From Agrobacterium salinitolerans (GTDB taxonomy: Bacteria > Pseudomonadota > Alphaproteobacteria > Rhizobiales > Rhizobiaceae), in contig NZ_MRDH01000006.1 of the NCBI RefSeq assembly GCF_002008225.1, forward strand, positions 1,012,316 to 1,076,315: DNA of 64,000 nucleotides, given 5' to 3'. The notes beneath the pieces were generated by a model that saw only the letters and a list, made by a program, of their open reading frames with translations, made no database searches and was not told the origin of the DNA. Shown in pieces: positions 54,711 to 64,000 of the stretch. Position 1 is the stretch's first letter. Every line of letters begins with the position of its first letter. Made by a program: the position numbers and the translations under genes.

Positions 54711-55586
54711 TCAGCCGTGCAGCGGCGCGCCCCAGCCACCCCAGATATAGATGGCGAAGAACAGGAACAGCCAGACGACGTCAACGAAGTGCCAGTACCA
54801 GGCAGCCGCTTCGAAGCCGAAATGCTGCTTGGGTGTGAAACCGCCGCCAATGGCGCGGAACAGGCAGACCAGCAGGAAAACTGTGCCGACAAAGACGTGG
54901 AAACCGTGGAAACCGGTGGCCATGAAGAAGGTCGCGCCATAGATCGAATTCTTGAAGTCGAACGGCGCGTGCATGTATTCGTAAACCTGCACGGTGGAGA
55001 ACAGGACGCCGAGCGCGACGGTGAGCAGCAGACCGCTGATCAGGCCCTTGCGGTCATTGTGCAGCAGGGCATGGTGCGCCCAGGTGACGCAGGTGCCCGA
55101 CAAAAGCAGGATGACGGTATTGTAGAGCGGCAGGTGCCAGGGATCGATCACCTCGATGCCCTTGGGCGGCCATTGCCCTCCGGTATATTCGAGGCGCGAC
55201 GCCTGAATGGCCTCGTGCGGGAAGAGGCTGGCATCGAAATAGGCCCAGAACCACGCCACGAAGAACATCACCTCCGAGGCGATGAACATGATCATGCCGT
55301 AACGCAGGTGAAGCGAGACGACGCGGGTGTGGCTGCCCTCATGGGCTTCCTTGATCGTGTCGGACCACCATGCGTACATGGTGTAAAGCACGATGACGAG
55401 GCCGATATAGAACAGCCAGGGATTGGCCAGTTCCGCGCCGAACAGCTTGAAAGAGCCGCCCGACAGGTAACGCATGTAACAGACGCCACCGAAGGTCAGG
55501 ATGAAGGCGCCGATCGAGGCCAGAAGCGGCCAGGGGCTTGGATCGATAATGTGGTAGTCGTGGTTCTTCTGATGCGTATCTGCCAT
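54711..55586 (-). CDS. ctaE: Cytochrome c oxidase subunit III
   Basis: 291 aa with seven transmembrane helices. Family blocks include HDYHIIDPSPWPLLAS, FFVAWFWAYFDASLFP, WPPKGIEVIDPWHLPLYNTVILLLSGTCVTWAHHALL and HFVDVVWLFLFFAIYIWGGWG at the C-terminus. It completes the aa3-type oxidase with CtaD and CtaC further upstream. GGGATTG lies before the ATG. The 61-nt gap to ctaG suggests one transcript. Confidence 0.96.
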   Translation of the reverse strand: MADTHQKNHDYHIIDPSPWPLLASIGAFILTFGGVCYMRYLSGGSFKLFGAELANPWLFYIGLVIVLYTMYAWWSDTIKEAHEGSHTRVVSLHLRYGMIMFIASEVMFFVAWFWAYFDASLFPHEAIQASRLEYTGGQWPPKGIEVIDPWHLPLYNTVILLLSGTCVTWAHHALLHNDRKGLISGLLLTVALGVLFSTVQVYEYMHAPFDFKNSIYGATFFMATGFHGFHVFVGTVFLLVCLFRAIGGGFTPKQHFGFEAAAWYWHFVDVVWLFLFFAIYIWGGWGAPLHG

Positions 55587-55647
55587 TGCGACAATCCCCG
55601 AATGTCTCTTCCCTGATCCGGCCTCGGATAAAAGGCCAGATCTCCTC

Positions 55648-56265
55648 TCACAATTTACTTTCGCCAGATGAAGTCTTTACCGGCAAGGACGCAACCGGTT
55701 TTTCGGTTTTCGCCGGATAAAACGTATAGGACAGCGTTAAAGTATGAATGCTCTTGGTTTCGCGCGCCGTGGCGATGTCAGGATCGACGAAGAAAACCAC
55801 CGGCATCTCCAGCGTTTCACCCGGCTGCAGCGTCGTTTCGGTGAAGCAGAAGCACTCCACCTTGTTGAAATAGGCGCCCGCTTCCATCGGTGTGACATTG
55901 AAGACGGCCGTGCCCGTGGTCGCCACGGATGAGCGGTTCGTCGCCTTGAACATGACCTGCACCGTTTCACCGATCTTCGGCGAGACCTTCCTGTCGATCG
56001 GCTGGAAATCCCAATTGAGGCCGTTCGAGGTGTTGGCGTCGAAGGTCACGTTGATGGTCTTGTCAAGGATGACGTCGGAATATTGCTCGACGCGCTGGGT
56101 GGTGCCGTTATAGCCGGTGACACGGCAAAACAGCGTATAAAGCGGCACGGCGGCATAGGCCATGCCGATCATGGCGCAGAAGAACACGAGACAAAGCACG
56201 AGGATAGAGCGATTGCTCACCTTCTGTCTGACGGTTTCTGCTGTCTGCGCTTCCATATTCGCCAT
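55648..56265 (-). CDS. ctaG: Cytochrome oxidase copper chaperone CtaG (Cox11)
   Basis: 205 aa, one N-terminal membrane helix (about residues 20-42) and a periplasmic copper domain with [18 protein letters not shown] and the copper-binding CFCFTE near residue 143. It delivers copper to CuB in subunit I. ATG 56265 has GGAGGAGG upstream; the frame runs 7 codons further. It sits between the 43-aa gene and ctaE. Confidence 0.95.
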   Translation of the reverse strand: MANMEAQTAETVRQKVSNRSILVLCLVFFCAMIGMAYAAVPLYTLFCRVTGYNGTTQRVEQYSDVILDKTINVTFDANTSNGLNWDFQPIDRKVSPKIGETVQVMFKATNRSSVATTGTAVFNVTPMEAGAYFNKVECFCFTETTLQPGETLEMPVVFFVDPDIATARETKSIHTLTLSYTFYPAKTEKPVASLPVKTSSGESKL

Positions 56266-56294
56266 GTCCTCCTCCTCTCCCCTCAATCAGCGCA

Positions 56295-56426
56295 TCAATG
56301 CGAGCCGATCTTGATGATGGTGATGATATAGAACAGCACCACCAGACCGGCGAGCAGGACGCCGAGAGCGATGTTGCGCCCGCGTCTCGATTTTTTCTGC
56401 GCCGTGCTTAGTTCCACCGTTTCCAT
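56295..56426 (-). CDS. 43-aa single-helix protein in the oxidase cluster
   Basis: ATG 56426 to TGA 56295 encodes 43 aa: a basic start (STAQKKSRRGRN) followed by one membrane helix (IALGVLLAGLVVLFYIITII). The start overlaps the ctaB stop (TGATG), a clear sign of coupling, and ctaG follows after 29 nt. The position and size match the tiny membrane protein often found between ctaB and ctaG (CoxF-like). Its role in the oxidase is unproven. Confidence 0.85.
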   Translation of the reverse strand: METVELSTAQKKSRRGRNIALGVLLAGLVVLFYIITIIKIGSH

Positions 56427-57379
56427 CACAGGACTCCCGACATGGCGGCCTTCAGGGCCGGCGCGAAATGATCGGCCAGAAGGCCGGAAAAAATAGCAAA
56501 AAGGTAAAGCACCGAGTAGGCGAACATCTTCTTGGCCGGCAGCATCTTCTCGTCGCCTTCAGGCATGCGACGGACATCGAGCGAACAGTAAATGAAGATG
56601 GCGCTCAGGACGGCGGCGAAAATGCCGTAGCCGGCGCTCGCCAGACCCGTGAAATAGGGGGCGACGGCCGCCGCCGCGGTCAGCACCGCATAAACGATCA
56701 TCTGGTTCTTAGTCGAGCGTTCGCCGGCCACGTTCGGCATCATCGGAATACCGACGGCGCCGTAATCACGCATCTTGAACAGCGCCAGCGCCCAGAAATG
56801 CGCCGGTGTCCAAAGGAAGATGATGAGGAACAGGATGATGCTGTCCAGCGAAACGCCGCCGGTGACGCAGGCCCAGCCGAGCATGGGCGGGAAAGCGCCG
56901 GCCGCACCGCCGATGACGATGTTCTGCGGCGTCGAGCGTTTCAGCCACATCGTATAGACGACGGCGTAAAAGAAGATGGTGAAAGCGAGCAGACCAGCCG
57001 AGAACCAGTTGACCGCAAGGCCGAGGATGACCACCGAAAAGGCCGAGAGCGTCAGTCCGAAGGCCAGCGCCTCGCGCGGCGCGATGCGGCCGGACGGGAT
57101 CGGCCGTCTGGCGGTGCGGCTCATCACGGCATCGATATCGGCATCGTACCACATGTTGAGCGCGCCGGATGCACCGGCGCCAACGGCGATACAGAGAATG
57201 GCGATGATGCCGAGGATGGGATTGATTTCACCCGGCGCCAGCACGAGGCCGGCAAAGGCCGTGAAGACGACGAGCGACATGACGCGCGGCTTCAGCAATT
57301 CGAAATAATCGCGCGCGCCGGCTTCCGAAAGTTCGGAGCCCTTCACGCCCAGCATGTCGCGATTGTCGATAATGCTCAT
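56426..57379 (-). CDS. ctaB: Protoheme IX farnesyltransferase (heme O synthase)
   Basis: 317 aa, about eight to nine membrane helices. The prenyltransferase motif [25 protein letters not shown] lies near residue 75, with WAVCVTGG- and [28 protein letters not shown]-type blocks after it. It makes heme O, precursor of heme a for subunit I. CAGGAA before ATG 57379. A 498-nt gap with a repeat lies between it and ctaD. Confidence 0.96.
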   Translation of the reverse strand: MSIIDNRDMLGVKGSELSEAGARDYFELLKPRVMSLVVFTAFAGLVLAPGEINPILGIIAILCIAVGAGASGALNMWYDADIDAVMSRTARRPIPSGRIAPREALAFGLTLSAFSVVILGLAVNWFSAGLLAFTIFFYAVVYTMWLKRSTPQNIVIGGAAGAFPPMLGWACVTGGVSLDSIILFLIIFLWTPAHFWALALFKMRDYGAVGIPMMPNVAGERSTKNQMIVYAVLTAAAAVAPYFTGLASAGYGIFAAVLSAIFIYCSLDVRRMPEGDEKMLPAKKMFAYSVLYLFAIFSGLLADHFAPALKAAMSGVL

Positions 57380-57683
57380 TTCCTGTCCTGTTTTCCTTCA
57401 GGTGCCGCCTGTCGCGACATCCCCTGCACCGGCCCGAAAAACGAATGTGATTTCCGGCATGCGCGATGCGTCAATTCATTGGCCCGAACGTCCCGGCATG
57501 GGCGATATCCGGAACAACCAATACCATTCATTTGCCCGGCCTGTGACCGCGCCCATCCCGCCATTCGTCTGCGCTGCTCATACATAAACGCCAGACTTGG
57601 CATTTATCACGTCCGGGGCATGTATCATGTCGGACGATATGCTTCGCTTGGACAAAATGTCACGCGGCAGCGGGCATTACCTG

Positions 57684-57787
57684 CCTAGAGCTTTTTCGCG
57701 TTTCTTCGAAACACGAAAGCACTCCAACTCTTTGTTTCGAGGCATTTCCGGACGGAAAACCGGGTTCCACTTTTCCTGGAAATGCTC
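57684..57787. repeat. Rhizobial intergenic repeat between ctaD and ctaB
   Basis: It holds GTTTC/GAAAC pairings and GCATTTCC (57742-57749) with GGAAATGC (57778-57785), around AAAACCGGGTTCC and AAAAGTGG-type pieces on the minus strand. This pattern is familiar from rhizobial intergenic repeats. The rest of the 498-nt gap (57380-57877) shows no gene or other clear feature. Confidence 0.65.
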
Positions 57788-57877
57788 CAAGGGAAACGGC
57801 GCTGGCCAAGGCCGCACCGTTCCTTGTTCTGAGCGTCCGGAATTCGCGAACCCTGCCCGCGCCTTCCGGCCCGCGCA

Positions 57878-60497
<2,620 letters not shown>

Positions 60498-60518
60498 GGT
60501 ACCCTCTCCCTCACGCGT

Positions 60519-60532
60519 CTGATCCAGATCAA
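60519..60532. promoter_or_regulatory. FNR/FixK-like anaerobox upstream of ctaC
   Basis: On the minus strand the sequence reads TTGAT-CTGG-ATCAG, one base off the consensus TTGAT-N4-ATCAA. Its centre is about 29 nt before the ctaC start, close enough to repress transcription. The 410-nt gap between ctaC and the ialB gene holds no gene. Binding is inference. Confidence 0.45.
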
Positions 60533-60885
60533 TCACAGACGCAGAATCCATGCTTATGTTACTAACTTCAAACCACAGTTTGTCCTCTGCCGCAATATGC
60601 GTCGGGACACGGATGCGCCCCAATTTTGCCATTGGTCAATCCGCAGCGACTTTCTCTCACCCTGCACCTCACCGGGCCGACCGAACGCGGTTTCAAACAG
60701 CCCAGTTGCGACAAAGCCCCTTGTCACAGCCGGTTTTGCCGCCAGTTTCATCGCCGGATAATGAATGCCGCGCCGGGCAAATCAGACGCCCATACCGGAA
60801 GACAGGTCCTATTTCCGCCCAACTCCGCTGGAATTGAAGTCGCTAGGCTTTTTTTTCCGGATTATGGCGTCAAAATAGCCGCACT

Positions 60886-60895
60886 GATTCGAATC
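60886..60895. promoter_or_regulatory. Twin GANTC sites before the ialB-like gene
   Basis: GATTCGAATC (60886-60895) is a palindrome made of two abutting CcrM sites, GATTC and GAATC, 12-22 nt upstream of the ATG of the next gene. Such sites can make promoters cell-cycle regulated in alphaproteobacteria. Regulation here is untested. Confidence 0.4.
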
Positions 60896-60907
60896 CCAGA
60901 GGTATCC

Positions 60908-61432
60908 ATGCGTCTTTCCCCGCTCGCGCGCACTTTTCTTGCCGCCGCCGGTCTTGCAATCATCGCTCCCGCTGCCGCGGCGCTGGCGCAACAGCAGCCG
61001 CCCGGCACGCCGAAGTCGACGCACGGAGCATGGTCGGTCATCTGCGACAAGCCGGCAGGCGCATCCGAAGAACAATGCGCGCTGATGCAGAACGTGATCG
61101 CCGACGACCGCCCGGAAGTGGGGCTTTCGGTGGTGGTGCTGAAGACAGCCGACCGCAAGTCGCGCATCCTGCGCATCCTCGCGCCGCTTGGCGTGCTTTT
61201 GAAGGATGGCATGGAGCTTTATATCGACAATAATAATATCGGCCGCGCCTATTTCACCCGCTGCTTCTCCGAAGGCTGCTATGTGGAAGTGGATATTGAC
61301 GACGAGCTGCTGAAGGTTCTGCGCGCCGGCAAGAATGCGGTTTTCGCGCTGCGTGAAGCCGTGGATCAGGATCGCGTCGGTATTCCGATCGAGCTTTCCG
61401 GCTTTGCCGAGGGCTACGACGCGCTTCCTTAA
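60908..61432 (+). CDS. Invasion-associated locus B (IalB) family protein
   Basis: 174 aa. A signal peptide (about residues 1-28, ending in LAQ) leads into an IalB-like domain: HGAWSVICDKPAG, EQCALMQNV, LYIDNNNIGRAYFTRCFSEGCYVEVDIDDELLKVL and ALREAVDQDRVGIPIELSGFAEGYDAL. Four cysteines suggest disulfides. The family name comes from Bartonella; in rhizobia the role is unknown. AGAGG before ATG 60908. The open frame upstream is not supported. Confidence 0.9.
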   Translation: MRLSPLARTFLAAAGLAIIAPAAAALAQQQPPGTPKSTHGAWSVICDKPAGASEEQCALMQNVIADDRPEVGLSVVVLKTADRKSRILRILAPLGVLLKDGMELYIDNNNIGRAYFTRCFSEGCYVEVDIDDELLKVLRAGKNAVFALREAVDQDRVGIPIELSGFAEGYDALP

Positions 61433-61514
61433 AGCCCGCCATTGCCGGACAGCCTTGCGTCCGTCCGCTCCAGTGCCTAAATCGGTCACTGAACGATAAT
61501 GACTGGAGCCTCCC

Positions 61515-62930
61515 ATGACCGACGATCTTGTAAAACTCTTCGATTGCGACGAGACGCAATTGCGCAAGCTCGTCGGCGAGGCGCTCGCCGGCGCTGACGA
61601 TGGCGAGCTCTTCATCGAACATGCCCAGGCCGAATCGCTGACATTCGACAACGGCCGGCTCAAGGGCGGCTCCTTCAATACAGACCAAGGTTTCGGCCTG
61701 CGCGCCGTTGCCGGGGAGACGGTGGGCTACGCCCATGCGGGCGAGCTTTCGCAAGGCGCGTTGAAGCGCGCTTCGGATGCGGTGGGCGCGGTGACCAAGG
61801 GTTATTCCGGCTCCTATGCCGCAGCACCCCAGCGCACCAACAAGAAGCTTTACGGCGACGAGAACCCGATCGGCAGCCCGAGCTTCGAAGAGAAAGTGAA
61901 GCTGCTCACCGATATCGACGCCTATCTGCGTGATAAGGATCCGAACGTTCGGCAGGTGACGGCGACAATTTCCGCAAGCTGGCAGGTGGTGGATATTCTG
62001 CGCGCCGACGGCCATCGCGTCAGCGACGTCAGGCCGATGACGCGTATCAACATTTCGGTGGTGGCGGGTGAAGGCGACCGGCAGGAAAGCGGCTCCTATG
62101 GCATCGGCGGCCGCGTCGGCTTTGGCGATTTCATCACCACGGAAAACTGGCAGCGCGGCGCGGATGAGGCGTTGCGGCAGGCGCTCGTCAACCTCACCGC
62201 CATCGATGCGCCGGCTGGCACCATGGATGTGGTGCTCGGCTCCGGCTGGCCGGGCGTCATGCTGCATGAGGCTGTGGGGCACGGTCTGGAAGGCGATTTC
62301 AACCGCAAGAAGACCTCTGCCTTCGCTGGTCTGATGGGCGAAATGGTCGCAGCACCCGGTGTCACCGTCGTCGATGACGGCACCATCGACAGCCGGCGTG
62401 GGTCGCTGACCATCGACGATGAAGGTACGCCTTCCGGCTATAACGTGCTGATCGAGAACGGCAGGCTGGTCGGTTACATGCAGGACCGGCAAAACGCCCG
62501 GCTGATGGGTGCGACGCCCACGGGTAATGGCCGTCGGCAGGGTTACGCCTATGTGCCGATGCCGCGCATGACAAATACTTACATGCTCTCGGGCGATAAA
62601 ACGCCGGAAGAGATCATCGCCTCCGTCAAGAAGGGCATCTACGCCGTTTCCTTCGGTGGCGGCCAGGTGGATATCACCTCCGGCAAATTCGTGTTCGGCT
62701 GCACCGAGGCCTATCTCATTGAAAACGGGAAGATCGGCGCGCCGGTGAAGGGCGCGATGCTGATCGGCAACGGGCCGGATGCGATGAAGCGCGTCTCGAT
62801 GATCGGTAACGATTCCAAGCTCGATACCGGCATCGGCAATTGCGGCAAGGCCGGACAATGGGTGCCTGTCGGCGTCGGTCAGCCGCATCTGCGCATGGAT
62901 CAGATCACCGTCGGCGGTACCAAGGCCTAG
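61515..62930 (+). CDS. tldD: Metalloprotease TldD
   Basis: 471 aa. The active motif MLHEAVGHGLEGD (HExxxH) lies near residue 252, and the late CTEAYLIENGKIGAPVKGAMLIGNGP holds the cysteine metal ligand. Members work as TldD-TldE heterodimers that trim peptides. No TldE gene is in this window. GGAGCC lies before ATG 61515. It stands 82 nt after the ialB gene. Confidence 0.95.
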   Translation: MTDDLVKLFDCDETQLRKLVGEALAGADDGELFIEHAQAESLTFDNGRLKGGSFNTDQGFGLRAVAGETVGYAHAGELSQGALKRASDAVGAVTKGYSGSYAAAPQRTNKKLYGDENPIGSPSFEEKVKLLTDIDAYLRDKDPNVRQVTATISASWQVVDILRADGHRVSDVRPMTRINISVVAGEGDRQESGSYGIGGRVGFGDFITTENWQRGADEALRQALVNLTAIDAPAGTMDVVLGSGWPGVMLHEAVGHGLEGDFNRKKTSAFAGLMGEMVAAPGVTVVDDGTIDSRRGSLTIDDEGTPSGYNVLIENGRLVGYMQDRQNARLMGATPTGNGRRQGYAYVPMPRMTNTYMLSGDKTPEEIIASVKKGIYAVSFGGGQVDITSGKFVFGCTEAYLIENGKIGAPVKGAMLIGNGPDAMKRVSMIGNDSKLDTGIGNCGKAGQWVPVGVGQPHLRMDQITVGGTKA

Positions 62931-63129
62931 TTCCGCGGCGCATGGTCGGTTGCGGGAAACATCGAACCTGCCGCGACAGTCCTCACCCATAGCGTCGCCA
63001 TCCCAGCCCATGACCCCGCACATGGCTGCCATGATGAGGTTTCCTCTGGCGTGCGGCCGGGAAGACGTTAAGATCACCCCTTATGGCAGGCCCCTCCTCC
63101 CATCCCGGGCCTGCGCGGCAAAGGAGACC

Positions 63130-63567
63130 ATGACCATCATACGAAATGCCCTCGTTCCTGAACTTGCCGTCAGCGACTGGCAGAAAAGCCGCGCTTTTTA
63201 TTGTGACCTGATCGGTTTTCATGTGGTCTATGAGCGCCCCGAAGAGGGTTTCACCTATCTGGCGCTAGGCGACGCAGAACTGATGATCGACCAGATCGGC
63301 GCAACACGGACCTTCGTGGCGGGCAATGCCTCGCTCGATACGCCGTTTGGCCGCGGCATGAACCTGCAGCTCGCCGTTCCTTCCCTGCAACCCATTCTTT
63401 CCCGGCTGGAGCGATCCTCGATTGACCTCGTCATGCCGCTGGAGGAAAAATGGTACAGGCGCGGCACGGTCGAAGTAGGCAACCGGCAATTCATTGTCGC
63501 AGATCCCGATGGCTATCTGATCCGCCCGTTCGAAAGCCTTGGCGAACGTCCCTTCCGGTTCGGCTGA
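63130..63567 (+). CDS. VOC-family protein (bleomycin-resistance-like)
   Basis: 145 aa from ATG 63130, with AAGGAG close before it. A single glyoxalase/bleomycin-resistance fold: VPELAVSDWQKSRAFYCDLIGFHVVYERPEEGFTYLALG and ending VGNRQFIVADPDGYLIRPFESLG. Such proteins may bind drugs (as dimers) or act as metal enzymes; no clear metal triad is seen. It ends 6 nt before the next gene, so both are co-transcribed. Confidence 0.88.
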   Translation: MTIIRNALVPELAVSDWQKSRAFYCDLIGFHVVYERPEEGFTYLALGDAELMIDQIGATRTFVAGNASLDTPFGRGMNLQLAVPSLQPILSRLERSSIDLVMPLEEKWYRRGTVEVGNRQFIVADPDGYLIRPFESLGERPFRFG

Positions 63568-63573
63568 GCGACC

Positions 63574-64000
63574 ATGCTGCCTTTTCTGCCGCACGCCGTG
63601 GTTTTCGACATGGACGGATTGCTGATCGAAAGCGAGGCGCTCTATCGCGATTCGTTTCTGGCGGCCTCGGATGAAGGCGGCCATGGCATGAAGGTCGAGA
63701 CCTATCAAAAGGTCTGCGGCAGCCCCTGGGATGTCATCACCGGCACCATCTTTGCCGATTATGGCGCCGATTTTCCGATGGCGACCTTCCGTGATGCCTG
63801 GCTCCGGCATCTCGGCCTGATGATGGCGGAGGGAGTGGCGCTGAAACCCGGCGTCATCGAAATCCTCGATCTTCTCGACCGGTTCGATATCCGCCGCGCC
63901 ATCGCCACCTCGTCGCGGCACGATTCGGTGACGCGCCATCTCGGCCCTTACGATCTTCTCGGACGTTTCGACACCATCGTCGCGCGGGGCGACTATACCG
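63574..64000 (+). CDS. HAD-superfamily phosphatase (3' end missing)
   Basis: The gene begins at ATG 63574 and is open to the end of the window (142 codons seen). Motif I VVFDMDGLLIESE is perfect, and the cap and motif II IATSSRHDSVTRHLG are seen. It resembles the beta-phosphoglucomutase-like phosphatases. Motifs III and IV lie beyond the window. It follows the VOC gene by 6 nt. Confidence 0.9.
   Translation, partial: MLPFLPHAVVFDMDGLLIESEALYRDSFLAASDEGGHGMKVETYQKVCGSPWDVITGTIFADYGADFPMATFRDAWLRHLGLMMAEGVALKPGVIEILDLLDRFDIRRAIATSSRHDSVTRHLGPYDLLGRFDTIVARGDYT

Noticed and set aside
61254-63077. About 600-codon minus-strand frame opposite the ialB-like and tldD genes
   Set aside because: TldD and IalB are clearly coding on the plus strand; the antisense frame is His/Arg/Gly-rich noise and has no supported start.

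Overview
The window is high-GC, almost entirely coding, and reads as core chromosome of an alphaproteobacterium of the Rhizobiaceae, most likely Agrobacterium. The evidence is gene content and order (cysteine-biosynthesis cluster, CcrM GANTC methylase, split aa3-type oxidase cluster with ctaG and a tiny membrane gene, ispH-thrB-rnhA, IalB), RIME-like paired palindromes and other short rhizobial repeats. The genus is inferred from family knowledge, not from a search.

Layout. 1-2.6 kb: tail of an EAL-CBS-GGDEF cyclic-di-GMP protein, a quinone oxidoreductase, and a 24-codon micro-gene with an extended Shine-Dalgarno. 2.7-11 kb: sulfur assimilation, with the sulfate importer (sbp-cysT-cysW-cysA) on the minus strand, an Rrf2 regulator, and cysH-cysD-cysN on the plus strand. 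Uptake, activation to APS and reduction to sulfite are therefore encoded together. 11-15.4 kb: a 25-aa membrane peptide, two candidate sRNAs with terminators, tRNA-Pro(CGG), a lipoprotein, a Tat-signal Mqo, a ParDE-type toxin-antitoxin pair and tRNA-Gln(TTG). 15.6-24 kb: MBL hydrolase, DUF1499 protein, dicarboxylate symporter, small lipoprotein overlapping the end of ppdK, and a Tat-signal VOC protein. 24-31 kb: smc, a DsbA-like protein, a DUF721 protein, mutY and a HAD hydrolase. 31-43 kb: ccrM, a secreted triple-repeat protein, GntR-DUF1284, a HAD phosphatase, thrC, an M16 peptidase, a RimJ-like GNAT and a full-length PAS-GGDEF-EAL protein. 43-50 kb: zincin-like DUF2248 protein, CsbD, YqgE/AlgH, DsbD-N domain protein, peroxiredoxin, and a HAF-repeat autotransporter behind an AT-rich upstream region. 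50-60.6 kb (minus strand): Dabb protein, rnhA, thrB, ispH, surf1, DUF983 and the cytochrome oxidase genes ctaE-ctaG-(43 aa)-ctaB-ctaD-ctaC. 60.9-64 kb: IalB-like protein, tldD, a VOC protein and the start of a HAD phosphatase.

I see no prophage, integrase, insertion sequence or CRISPR array. The best leads for something undescribed are small: the micro-gene at 2443, the membrane peptide at 10986-11063, the paired sRNA candidates at 11.1-11.45 kb with a 16-nt mutual complementarity, the Rrf2 regulator with an unusual cysteine cluster next to a perfect palindrome before sbp, and the HAF autotransporter with in-frame tandem repeats. No large new multigene system is evident.
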